Below are positions 36,930 to 50,100 of a stretch of DNA of 64,000 bases, in pieces. The translations under genes and the position numbers were made by a program. The notes under the pieces were generated by a model, which ran no database searches, was not told where the DNA came from, and worked only from the letters and a program-made list of their open reading frames with translations. Each line of letters opens with the position of its first letter. Positions within the stretch are counted from its first letter, which is position 1. Location: positions 8,578,745 through 8,642,744 of the forward strand of contig NC_052404.1 in NCBI RefSeq assembly GCF_009389715.1, read 5' to 3'. Origin of the DNA: Phoenix dactylifera (taxonomy: Eukaryota; Streptophyta; Magnoliopsida; Arecales; Arecaceae).

Positions 36930-38320
36930 ATAAAACATGGAAAAATGTTATAAATAGATAAGTAATTACATCTAAAAAAATAATTACTCAATTATTATTT
37001 TCATTACCAAACATCCATACAATCAAAAATCATAAAGAATGAGAAAAATTCTAAAATTATCAAACTTAGTATAAATATTGATATATTATAAAAAGACTAT
37101 CATAAATGATATGGACAGAATTTTGGTGTAACAAGATAGGTTGCGGTTTCACTAATCACTGCTTGATTTTTTTTTTCTTTTATGTTCGAAAAGAAAAAAT
37201 GATTGATACATACAAAAAATGCATGAATACATATATTCATATTTTTATGTATACGATTATATTTGTATGTATGCCACGTAACCTAATTGGGTTTTTGGTT
37301 TTCCGGTATAAGTTTTCCCAAACCCAACCCAATGAGACTTTAGGTAGAATTTCAGAATCCAAACCCAACCCAATAACTTATTAGGTTTATCTTCCATATG
37401 CAAGTCCTATATTTTCGTACTATTGCTAATTAGGCTAGTGGGTTCTTTGGCCTCCATTGATGCATCTGAATGTAGTTTTCTTTTCTTGAGGGTTTTGTGG
37501 TGATTTTATGGTAGTAGGTTATAGGGGATATAGATAATTGGAAAGTATTTAAACTGGGGTTACGAGGGTTACTAAATTAACTCCACCCTTGATTTGTTGC
37601 ATGTGTCATCAGCGTTTTTGTCCCTTGATTTACTAACCACTTATCATCTAGGACGAAAAACACGAGATTTCTGATAGCACTCGAATGGGGAGAACCCGAA
37701 GACATAACGTTAGAGTTCGAATGTTTTTAGATGGTAATTCGCTCTTACTCCTTCGTTTGATTGCTATTACATTTCACTACTTGAAATTTTCAACAACTTC
37801 GAAACCGGAGCAAACAAGCGCGTAACCAGCGACAACTAGATACTATTGATTAATTTGACCTAAATACATGGTCATAACCAAATGCAGAGCATCTAACAAT
37901 CAATCATGATGCAAATGGATGTGAATCTAACCAGCAATCAATGCGATCTCAACTCGGCCTAGATCAAGTTTTGGATCCAAATGTTGCATTCACATGTACA
38001 CATGTACAACTTATTGGTTATAATTGACAACCTCTAATTTTTTTTAAGGTCAAAATTTCGCACATTTAGATGTAAAAGAAAATCTAGACAACAAAAGAAG
38101 GTAGCTCTTTGCATTTAAATTGGACGTGTTTGATAAGAACTTGTAGATCCACCAAGCAAATTGGCTCAATTCAGAAAACACAACCAAAAGTACATCGTGT
38201 CCTGGTCCTGGTCAAGCTGGACCGGACGAAAGCCAATTAAAACCCCACCGGATCACTGAACCGGCGATTCAACCGAACCGTATCCGACATCCGCTCCTAG
38301 CGATTGCCCTTGCCTAACCC
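36930..38320. other. Intergenic DNA upstream of eIF2 beta
   Basis: AT-rich sequence with a phrase AAACCCAACCCAA repeated near 37320 and 37360. Nothing codes convincingly. From about 38200 it becomes more GC-rich, consistent with the eIF2 beta promoter. Confidence 0.4.
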
Positions 38321-38765
38321 TGTATAAAGCGGCGCCTCTTGCCGAAGCTTCTGTCCGGAATCACTCGCGCAGCGACTGAAATCTCCGGATGCTCATTTCT
38401 TCTTCCAAGAATTGGTGGATTCGTGATTGTTAGAGGGATAAAGGTTTTCCGATCTATTATCTATATTTCCACATGCTTCAATAATTTCTTGTTTTTTTTT
38501 TCCTCCTGTTTTTGCTCATTGAAAAAGAGCTAGGTTTAGATCGTATTTGTTCGAGATTTAGGCTTTTCCTCGATCTGATGCATCTGACGGCTGGATGTTT
38601 TGATTATTCTGCCGTTTGTTTGTTTGTTTCCTTAATCGTGACTTAGGGTTCGATGATTCCTTTTTTCTATTTAAACTTGTTAAAAGAAATGGTACTGATT
38701 CTTTCCAGATTCTTATTTTTAGGGTTAGGTGTGTTCTTGTCTGAGGATTTGAAGGGACGGTCAAT
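38321..38765 (+). promoter_or_regulatory. TATA-like box and leader of eIF2 beta
   Basis: TGTATAAAG at 38321-38329 is a good TATA-box match, followed by a GC-rich stretch where transcription could start. About 410 bases remain to the ATG. A leader intron is possible (AAAG then GTTTTC near 38442; TTCTTTCCAG at 38699-38708), but this is inference. Confidence 0.5.
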
Positions 38766-41700
38766 ATGGCTGACGAAAAGCCAGCCGAGATGAAGGAGGA
38801 GGTGCCGGAGGTAAGTTTCTGGACTATTTGTTCGGCAGTTTCCCTTTTTTTTTAAAGAAAGATTCTTCATGTATCAGACATAAGGCTTGCCGTTATGGGT
38901 GTAAGATTAGGGTTAATGTACAATGGGAATAAGAATGACACTTTGTTTGATTCTCTGTTGATGCATCAGTAATGGCTTTGCCACGATTTTGCCACGATAA
39001 TTTGTCTTCTCCTTCTTTTTCGTATTCTTCTTCTTATTGTTCTTCTTATTATTCTTTTTGGTAAAAGATCTGTGTCATTTATTAGTGGTAATTGTCTTGT
39101 AGGTTGCCCCCTTTGATCCTACAAAGAAGAAAAAGAAGAAGAAGGTGGTAATTCAAGATTCTGCTGAGGAGGTGGATAAACTAGCTGAGAAAACGGAAAA
39201 TTTAACAGGTGCGTGCTTGTATTTGAACTGGTTAAAAAATTTCGAGTGCAGTGGGGAAGGCAGAATGAATGTATTTCTAGGCATACATGATTTTTTTTAT
39301 TATGCATAAAGATGACTATTATGAAGTTACCTCTGTATTCTGATGATGCAGTTGCCGAGTCTGGCGAAGTAAACTTTGTCGGCATGAAGAAGAAGAAGAA
39401 GAAACCGGTCAGTTTGCACCCAGATCTTATGATGTTGAGTGAATCTTTTGATCTTCAGACAGCATCCTTGGTACGATGATGTGAACTTTATGGTGTTATG
39501 TGATTTCAGGTAGAGACTGATGAAAATGGGGATGCTGGAGAAGACCTTAGTGGTAAGGACTCTTGAATTCGTGTGTATGGTGCTCTTTGTAGAAAAATGA
39601 GTTAATTTTTTGGACCCAAAGAACCAGGAGAGTTTTACTTAGCATGCTCCGTCATAGTAGCATATCTGTTAAATATCCTAAATTAGTCCCATTTACAGAA
39701 CAAGCTACAATTTTCACTGATGTTCAGGTGACCAAATTGGAGAGGATGAGGAAGGGGAGGGCATCGTTCTAGGAGGTGCCCGATACCCCTGGGAAGGAAC
39801 TGTTCGGGATTATAAGTATGAAGAGGTTGGTTGTCTCATTAAATTTGTAAATTTGATTGTTGGGCATTTCTTTGTATATGCTTTGTTCTTCGGAGGCACT
39901 GACACTGACAATAAGATGGTGGTTTCTTATAATTCCATCTTCTTGGTATTGTAGTCTTTAAGTATTAATTAACTTTCAAGGTTTGACTCTTAAGATACTT
40001 CTGTTGTAATGCAGTTATTACAGAATCAAAGTTTTAGCAAGAGATCATTGGTTATTGATATTGACAGTTGGATGTATTCAAAGGTGCTAACTATGATATG
40101 CCAACTCAGGGTGATGCAGTACATTAATAGGCTAGAGCAGCAAAATGATGGGCCACCAATTAAAAAACAAGATATAAAGCTGGGGAAGGAAGAATGGTAA
40201 CTTTGAGATATACCAGTAAGAAAGATAATTAGAACAGGCAAATGTATTTAATTTGTTCATAAATATACGATATAAAGCTGGAGAAGGAAGAAAGGTAACT
40301 TTGAGATATACCAGTAAAAAAGATAATTAGAACAGGCAAATGCATTTAATTTATTCATAAATATACAATTTCTGTATCATGAGATGCAACCCTAACATAT
40401 ATAGGCTGACTGATTATTGATCTTGATCTTCAATTTGATCAAACTAAGGTTGTCAAATTGCTTAGGCAAAGCCAGACGGTAGAAAGCTTTATGACCTTGG
40501 CGAGTGCCAAGGTGCTTGGGTAGTTCGTAGGGAGGAAAGCCTTGAAGCGTTATTATGAATTATTTTGGTGATATACATAAATTAGTATATTCATATTATC
40601 ATATATGCACTCTTTTTTCCCAATAGATGGCATCATAAAACCTTTTTCGACACTTAAAAAGACCAAAGAACAAAATTTAGAAGAGAAAGGAGAGGGCTCA
40701 TAGAATTTTTGCTGCTGCACCAACCGGCTTGCTATAGGACCATGCAGTCCGCACCAAACAAGGAGTATAAGAAGGAAGAAGAAGAGAATGGTAGAGACGT
40801 AGCAAACAATAGATTGCAGGGCTATATCAAACACCGGTCATGAAGAAGAACAAAAGGAGATGGAAAAAGGAAAACAGTGGCTAGCAAGCAAGAAGGGCAA
40901 AAGGTTCATGTTTTTTTTCCAGCAAATTTTTTACAACCATGAAGTCCTAGTTATATGAAACACGGAAGAAAAGTTCATGTTTTTTTAATTGCTTAATTGG
41001 GTAAAAGTTATGAACTTAAACATCTGGAAAGGCACCAGATCTAGGAATCACAAAAACTTTAAGTTCTATCATTTAACTTGATTACTATAATTGCATACAG
41101 GATTTCCACAAGCTTAATTCGGAACCAAATTCTGCCACTTAATACCCTCGAGTCAAGGAACATAAAACATTGCAATGTCAGTGTACATGGACATGTGTAT
41201 CCATATCTGCCGAACCGACCGGTTCCGGTCCGTTCAAGCTGTACCGAACCGATGCCGACAGCTACCGGTACGGTTCGGCTGTGAAAACTGGTACCGAACT
41301 GAAACTGGTGCGACCGGCACCGGTAGAAGCAGGGAAGAAGAGGAAAAAAGAAGAGAAGAAGAAGAGAAAGAGGAATAGAAGAAAAAGAGAAGGCAAGTAC
41401 CGGAAAAAGGAGAATCTCTCTTCCTTGCTTGCGGGCGGGACCTCTCTTCCTTCCTTGCTCATGGGAGAACGGGCGGAAACCGGAAAAGAGAGGAGAAGAG
41501 AGAGGCGATGAAGGAGGGTTCGGAAAGAAGAAGAGGAGGAAAAAAATAAAGAAAAAAAAACCCAGTGCGTGGGGGCAAGTGGGGAACCGGGCACGAGTGG
41601 AGAACCGCAAACCTGCTCGCGTTCCACGCTCAAGGAACCTCGCCCGCACGCGGTTCCCTGCGCTGGCCGCGATTCCCCATGCGGGCTTGCCGCACGGGGC

Positions 41701-44139
41701 TTTTAATGCCACATAGAGTGGCATTTAACGCTGACGTGCGCGCCTGCGCGTCCGACGCGTTTTTTTCCCTATCTCGACCGGTTCGATACCGGTTCCAATC
41801 GGTACTGGTCTTCACTGGTACATCAGTGCTATCGGTACCGCAGACCTTATATGTATCTGGTGGTAACATTTCTCTCTTCAAACAACCAGGACACCTAGTT
41901 TATACACTTTCTTGTTTTCTTAATTGTTCATCTTGTGCAATGTAAACAATACAAATCATACTTCTGCTGCATAACCATCATAGCCACTGAGTCTGGTCAT
42001 AACTATTTGGGGCTGGCTTTACGTATCCTTGTTTGCCAAGCAATCCTATTTAGGGCTATAATCGATTGTACCTTTCAAGTGATCCATGTATTTCTTTGCA
42101 CTGGAGTGCATGTATAACTGTTCAAAAAAGAGTTTCTGGCTGTCATAAAAGAAAGAACAGGGCAACTGTGGAAGTCCCAAATAAACTGTTTTGATGGTGC
42201 ATGCTATTTAGAGCTGTGCCAAAAGCAGATGAATTTTCAAAACTCTCCCAATTTCTTCAAATTTTTGATTCTGTCTTCCGATGGGCCTATGTAGATGACT
42301 ATGCGACAAGGAGATAAAAGTAACAATATTTCTTAAGCAAAGCAAGAAATTGATTGTGACAAATGACCAAGATTATTAATGAAAATCTTGGTTCAACATG
42401 CATGGGATTTAAAGTTGGAGAGCATGTGATCAAAAAACTGTTTTCCATAGTAGGTGAGTTCCTTTAATAGATCAAAATTGAATCATGGAGAAGAGAGGAA
42501 ACTAAAAATTTATTTCAAACTGTTATGGTGCTCACTTCTGTTGGCAGGCAAAAATTACTGCATTCAAGCTTACCTTCTTCTCAATCAGGTTCTTTTATAA
42601 TATATTTGCAAACAGTAGCTAGCTATTATGTTGATTATCTCCAACATCTATTGAGAAATCCTTGCACATTTTTTCTTTTTTTTATTTTTATTTTTACAAT
42701 CTATAGTGTACTTTTATCACTTTAGTGAAGGGATTGTGAGGGACTATGGATTAGAAGTTGCAGATGGCACTTCAACTAGCATGTTCTGACTAGAATGAGG
42801 TTTACATCATTCATAGAATTGTGCTTTTATAGTAGTTCTAAGTGTGGAACTAAGTTGATTTTTATGTCAGTGCATTGCTGTAGCATGTGATGGTTCTTTC
42901 TTTGTTCTTTTGCATCTGTTTTGTGGTTTCTTACATATTCATGCTTCACCCCTTTAAAGAATCTTAACTCTTTTATATTTAGTACCAGAAGGTTGATGTT
43001 TATTTTGGTCATGCAGCTATTGGATAGAGTGTTCAATATATTGCGAGAAAATAATCCAGATCTTGCTGGTGATAGGCGTCGAACGGTGATGAGGCCCCCG
43101 CAAGTTCTTAGGGAAGGAACTAAGAAGACTGTATTTGTGAATTTCATGGACTTATGCAAGACGTATGTATTGGTTCTTTATTATGGATGCCCATGTTTTT
43201 TTTATCTTTAAACCAAGATATGATGATATTTCCAAATTTTGAAAAGACATCTCCAAATTTTGAAAAGACATCATTTTTATCCCCTTTGGACAATTAGTGA
43301 TGGAATTTCAGCTTGCATATGCTTATTTCTAATGAAATGTTGATGTTAGAAGGAACACTGGAAGGTGGGGAGGGCATATTATTTGGGAACAAACAGATCT
43401 CATTAGGTTTTCTCTTTTGGTCGAAATGTAAATATTAATTTTGATACCTGTTAAATTATTTCTTATTTTTGTAAATTTTTGAATTTATTATGCTCCATGG
43501 TTGTTGATAAGGCTTAGGAGATACTTTCATAATAGGGAGAAAAGAAAAGAGTCATTAGGGAAGCAAAATTTTGCTTAAGTGGATTTTAAGTATATTGTTC
43601 TTTGCTGATGCAAATGCTTGTCCTTAGACGACAATGATGGTGTATGCAAAATGTAGGGATGTTGAGCAAAAGTGAAGTTGCATGGAGGTCCTGTTTGTTT
43701 ACAGAGTAATTGTACGTTATCATTATGTGATGGAAGGAAAATCATGATCTTTCTCTTTTTTGCAAGTGCTAATGTAGATTTTGAGAGAGAAATAAAAGGT
43801 AGATTATAAGGTATGTATTGGTAGAAATTTTTTGGCTGCTTAAAGGTGGTCAGATTGCAGTGAATTAGCATTTTGCTCCATGTATAGAACATTTTGAGAA
43901 TGTGGTCAAGGTAGTATGCACAAAATCCTAATTGGCCAAGGTTCGCCGTCTTGGTATTGGACCCCGTACCGGTACTATTCTATTACAGTGTCGGTACACG
44001 GTACGATATGAGATGGCAACGCATACCGAGTGTCGATACGGTATGAGACTACATAACAGTTTGATACTAAGATGGTATGGTATCGGCCGGTATGACGTAC
44101 CTTGTGATTGGCTGCTGGTATATTTGTTACTCTTTATTA

Positions 44140-44171
<32 letters not shown>

Positions 44172-47100
44172 GTATATGCATGCATATATATGTGTGTATA
44201 TATGTGTGTGTATATATATATGTATGTATATGTTACATTATTGATTGTGACTTGGAAAAGGTGGAAAAGTGCAGTTTTTGAATGGGATCAAAATGGAGGA
44301 AGAGTGGTTGGTAGAACCTTTTATCACTTGTCAGAACTGTTCTTGATTTTGATATTTGATAAGCTTAACGAATGACGGCTGTTTGTAAGTTTTCTGTCCT
44401 TTAGATCTAGCCATGTGCTTTTTGAACCATGGCATTTGTAAGAGTGAACTGGACCCCCATTGTGAGACCCTTCTGGAAGTTGCTTTGTTCGTAGTGGTGA
44501 TTTTAAATGATTTTGTGGATCTGCTTTTCTGTATGGCTACACTAATTTATGCTTAGGCATTCACCATCTTTATTCTTTTTCCATGTGTTCCTTTAAATTC
44601 GGGTTCTTGGAACTTATATCCTATAGCTACCTTGTAAGAATTTTGGATCTTAGTGAATACCTCATACATATTGAAAGCATAAATCACGAAACAAAGGTGA
44701 GAGTATTGTGGCTTTGAGGTCACCTCTCTTGTCAGGGTATGTTTATTTAGTTATCTTGTGTTCACAATCATAGATCTCTGTTACAATGTTCACTGTCACC
44801 TCTTATCAGGGTTGACTTAAATGCGGTTTCTATTTTGTTATTGTTAATAGTAGTTTTCCTCCCATGCTTTTTTAACAAAAGATAAGAAGGAAATCTAGGT
44901 GTACAAGAAACATTACGAAGACAAAAATATTAAATAAATATTTTCCAATAAGTAGCGACTTGGTACCATGGCACATACCGGCAGGTGGCTGGTTTGGCAT
45001 GGTACGGGTCTGTATTCTGCCGTTTTGGGGTATATTGTAATAGGGAGGGAGGGGGAGAGGAAAAACTGGAGAGGGGAAGAGAGAGGGAGGGAGGGGGAGA
45101 GAGAGAGCAAGAGAGAGGGTGAGGAGCTTCAAGATCTTCGGATAGGGAGAGAGAGAGGGAGAGGGACTCATTTGCTCGAGCAACCAAGTGCTTCAGAGAG
45201 GGTTTCAAATAGGGGAATCTGCGATTAGATTTTCAAACAAGGAGGGCTTCGAATGGAGAGTGGGTGAGAGAGAGAGGGAGAGAGGGTGGGGGGATGAAGA
45301 GAGGAGGGACTCATTTGCTCGAGCGACTGAGGGCTTCGGGGAGGGTTTCGAATGGGAGGACCGTCTCTTATATATGGAACTGAGGTGCTAAACCGTGCCG
45401 GTAACTGACTGGGCTGGTTTGGCCAACTGGTTTGGCATGGTTCAACAATCCTTGATATAGATTTTTGCTATTCCTGCATTCATAGAATGATGTAGCTTTC
45501 TGTTAGCTAATTGCTCCATTAATGTTTTAACATCTTCTTTCATCCGACTTATTGATACTCTTAGTACTTGAATCGTTAGATGGAAGAAGATGTTAAAACA
45601 TTACTGGAGCAAGTTGTCAAAAATTAAGATGGTATAACTGGTGTAACATTATCAACCTATTAAATCAACAACTTGCCTTATGATCTTCAGGTACCAAGAA
45701 TATCAATAAATTAGATGGAAGAAGTTGTTAAAACATTTCCAGAGCAAGTTGTCAAAAATTAGCAGCGGTATAGCTGGTGTAAAAGTACCTTGTACTTAGT
45801 ATTTAATTCCTATAGCATTCTCTGTATCATTACTGACGGAATATATTATCCTGACCATGTACAAGTTGCGATTCAGAAACTAGTAATTTGCTAATTTTTT
45901 GAATTGCTTCTTAGCAATGATCACAAGAAGATTCTGAAGAAGCTAAATCAGGGGCAAATTTTGCCCTTCATTAAGTAGTGAAACTATTTAAGATTTGTGC
46001 CAGGCGATCTCCTCCTTGAATATAATGAGTGGTTTTTCACCTTGTAGTTCTTGACTAGGATATATGTAATAATTCCATTCTTAATGCAATAGAGCAGTTG
46101 GGATAGGTTTAGCTACAGAGCAAAAAGTTATCTGAAGTTTGGGGGGTTGGGGGGGGGGCATGTTTGTTGGGGACTGTGAAATGGTAATAAAATGTGTAAT
46201 AGTGATTGAATCAGGTCTAGAATATGCATGATGGACCGAATAAGGAGGAATCAAAATATGCATGATGGACTAAGGGTGTCAAGCGTTGTTGGAACGAACC
46301 AGAAAATTTGAGCTTGAATCCTATTGATAGGATGCAAGCTCAACTTTCTCTGCGTGTGTGCATGCACCTTAGAATTGAAGTTCCATGACATTTGGTATGA
46401 AACTGTTTCCCAAATTGAATATAGTCTACTTGTTTATGTTTTTTGGACTACAATGAGTTGATAACAAAGAAGATCTTGCTGTTCCTTATGTCCCTTATCA
46501 CTCTGGCAACTTTTTTCTTTTCGTGAAATTCTAAGCTGCTAAGATTAAATCTTCTATCACTGTGAGAACAACAGAAGAGCCAGTTGGAGTTATTTTGGAT
46601 TTTTTTCCCTTTGTAACTATTACTGAGAGACAAAGTGGAATTAAGCATCAACTTTTTTGCTACCTGTTCAAAATTAATATGATACCTTTTGTTGAAAATT
46701 TCTGATGAAGTTTTGGGGCATGAAGTGCAACTGTGTGGTCAGGAACGCAAAGCCAGGTCATGGTTGTGTTTTCTTAACTCCTGTGGCACATGGTGCTTCA
46801 TGAAACATTTTGGCAAGGCAGTTGAAGATATCTTTTCTTGTTCTCCATATCCTGCTTGGTGCCAAATTATTTATTATGATTAGTCAATCCTGAGCCATGC
46901 CATATAGATTATGGGTTGAGATACAAGCAACCAAAATTATCTGATGTTGCATGAGTGGTGATTGCTTTTTCATAAATTAGATGCACTATTTACTCTTGGA
47001 AAATGTTGTAATGTCAGGAAATTGCTATGTCCTGTCTATTTCAAGTCGTTTATGATTGCTATGCTTAAGTCATGGTTGTGAACTGAAGTTTTTCTTTGTA

Positions 47101-50100
47101 TACCAATCAAAAGAAAGATTCTCTATTGTTGTAAATTGAATCTCTGCAGCAAAAGAATTCTGGATATTCATATGATCACTTTTTTAGATTCATTTTTTGT
47201 TTTTTTCCTCTTTTTTGAGATCCTCACTTCATATGCAGCACAATTTCTGCGTAAAATCATGGCCATTGTTGAATACAGCACACTTGAAAGATGTTTTTTT
47301 TTTCCCATTTTAAGTTATTATTTAACCTAATATTTGTTTGGTCTTCATTTTTTCCATTTCTACATTTTTCAGTTGTTCTCATGATGAGATTTTAATGGAT
47401 GTCCAGGATGCATAGGCAACCAGAGCATGTCATGACTTTCTTACTTGCTGAGATGGGAACCAGTGGATCCCTTGATGGACAGCAGAGATTGGTTATTAAG
47501 GGAAGGTTTGCTCCAAAGAATTTTGAGGGTATCCTTAGAAGATACATCAGTAAGTATACTATCCTGATGTTAAAATCTACATTTCCGAGTGATGTAGCAC
47601 TATAACATTTTTCTTATTGTGTATTCTAATTTGGAAGGGAATCTAGTTCTATATCAGCAACTTTGATGACTAATTATTTGTTTTACATAAAAAAAATTAT
47701 TTGTTGACAGATTTAAGTGTGTTTGTTGTGGAAGCAAATATGTTCAGTGCTGCATGTTAGTTGTACTCCGGCAACTATTGTTGTTATATAATGAAACTCT
47801 GGTTATTTTCACTATTCTAATGCATTAATAAGGCAGAGAAACATCAGAAGCAGAACCAAAGCGTTATGTTCATAAAAAAATCTTCTGGCCTGGAAGTTCA
47901 AGTCTTTTGATCAAAAGTAGATTTTCAATGATAGTTTCAAATTGTACTATGCTGTCCTTGAGTTAGTTTATTTTAGTCAAAATGGACTGGAGCCTCGATG
48001 AAGGCCTTAAAAAATAAGAAATCTTGAAAAGCCAATATAGTGATATGCAGAGAATATGATAAAAGCAATGAAGACATGCTTTTTCCATCATCTGTTACAA
48101 TGTTTAATTGTTTAGCATATTTTAGTACGTTATAAACCATTTACAGGTAATTATACATAACACATAAGGTATAGATCCTCAATTTTTTTTTTAAATCATG
48201 ACATGTTACATGAGGGATAAGTTGCTTGATGTAAATATCTTTAAAGTAAAAGTTTTACAGCATCAATTCTTATCAAGTGTCACATATTTAAAATCATTGA
48301 TAACTACCTTAGTAACTTTTGATTTCTGCAAAGACTAATTATCAGTGATGTAATAATAGTAGCTGCTGTTAGAAGAAATATGTATTCTGCTCAACCACTG
48401 AATTGGTCACTCAAGCCGGTTTGAACTAGTTCAAACTTATGATCAATTTATTGTTTTGCCTGCCTTAGTTACATCAACACAAGCATATGAAGTTGACAAA
48501 GTGCTCCTAGTATTTGCAGATCCTTCCATATAACCAGTTACGTGAAGGACAATATCATGAAAATTGAATGATGTGGAAATATCGACGTTGGTGAAGGCTC
48601 ACGCTTATAAATTGTTTGCTTCACTGTTAATTATGGATACATCACACATAAATATGAAGCAAAACTAGTAATTTGCCGAATGTTCCATAGTTTTGGGTGC
48701 TTTCTGCACCGGGAAACTAGAAGTGGAGCCTTGTAATTGGATACTGGCTAGGCTCCAGATTTTGAAGTTGATAAAAGAAAGAGTGTAAAATCTAAAGTAC
48801 CATTAACTCCTCCATGCATGCCAATAGTTTATTATGCAGATGCTAAATGTTTATAGAGGTTAAATTTCACCAGTGGTGTTGCTGTGTTACACTTGAAAGC
48901 ACTAAGAAATTTATGTGTGTTTTTGGTCCCAGAAAGATGTTGGCCATCTTTAATTTGTCTAATTTTGACTCTTTTTTCCCAGATGAGTATGTTATATGCA
49001 ATGGCTGCAAAAGTCCTGATACAATTCTTTCTAAGGAAAACCGTTTGTTCTTCCTCCGCTGCGAGCAGGTGGCCACTCAGCTTATTGTTTTCTTTATATG
49101 CATTTGTTAAATTTTTGAACTTGCTGTTCACTCTGACTTTACAAAGAGGTACTTGCGGCATTTGTCTTATTTTCTTTGTTTGGTGAGGCCTATTATGATT
49201 AACCAATATGTTGCCTTCATCTCTTTATTTAGTTGTATGATAAGAATCTCCTGTCATTCTGAGGCTCTCCTATGGGGAAAGTAAGGAACTGATATCATGC
49301 CTCAGGCTTCCCACCCCATACATAAGAGAGAGAGAGAGAGAGAGAAGAAAAATGTCAAAATGAGCACAACATGACTTCTAAAACTCATTCTGTTTTATAG
49401 GGTTAGGCATTTCAGAGGTTCAAATGGTCTGCTTGGTTCTAGACCTCTGGAAACTTGTATTCATGGTCGGCGGAACCGTTTCGAACCGCCTGGTTTGGGG
49501 CGTACCGGGACGGTTCCGGCAATGAAAATGATAAACCGACGACGAAGGGCAAGAAGGAGAAGGAAAGAGAGAGGGAGAGGAAGAAAGAGAGAGGGAGGTA
49601 AAGGCCGGCCAATGGAGGGCTGGCGGCCGCTGTGCAGAGGAGGTGAAGGAGGCGCTTCACCTCTTATTCTCCTGTTTCGTTCGAAACAAGGGTCCCGGAG
49701 GGGGCTCCTTTTTATTTTTACGATTTTAAGTGAAAGTTGGCAAATCTCATGCCAACTTAACTTTTTTTTTTTTTTTTTTTTCAAACGGCAAGGAATTTGC
49801 CGACTTTCACTTAGAAGTTGCAAAAATAAAAAAGGGCCCCTCTGGGTCCCTGTTTCAAACGAAATAGGGAAACTAGAGGCGGAGCCCCTCCTCTGCATGG
49901 CTCGTAGGCCCTCTGCCGGCCTCCCTCACACTCCCCCCTTCTCTCTCTTTTTTCCTCTCTCCCATTCTCCCTATCCCCCGCCCCCTCTACTGTGTCAACA
50001 CAGAATGGCACAGAGCCATTTGACCCGTGCTGCCGGAAAACCGGTCCGGGCCCCGGTTCCGGCCTAGCGGTCCTTGCTCGTATTCTATGTTACTAGGATT

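Noticed and set aside
41059-41724. 221-codon minus-strand frame
   Set aside because: Low-complexity translation of the purine/pyrimidine-rich interior of a repeat element.
49461-50067. 190- and 145-codon frames on opposite strands
   Set aside because: Both arise from the GA/CT-rich foldback element; similar frames on both strands are expected from a palindrome.
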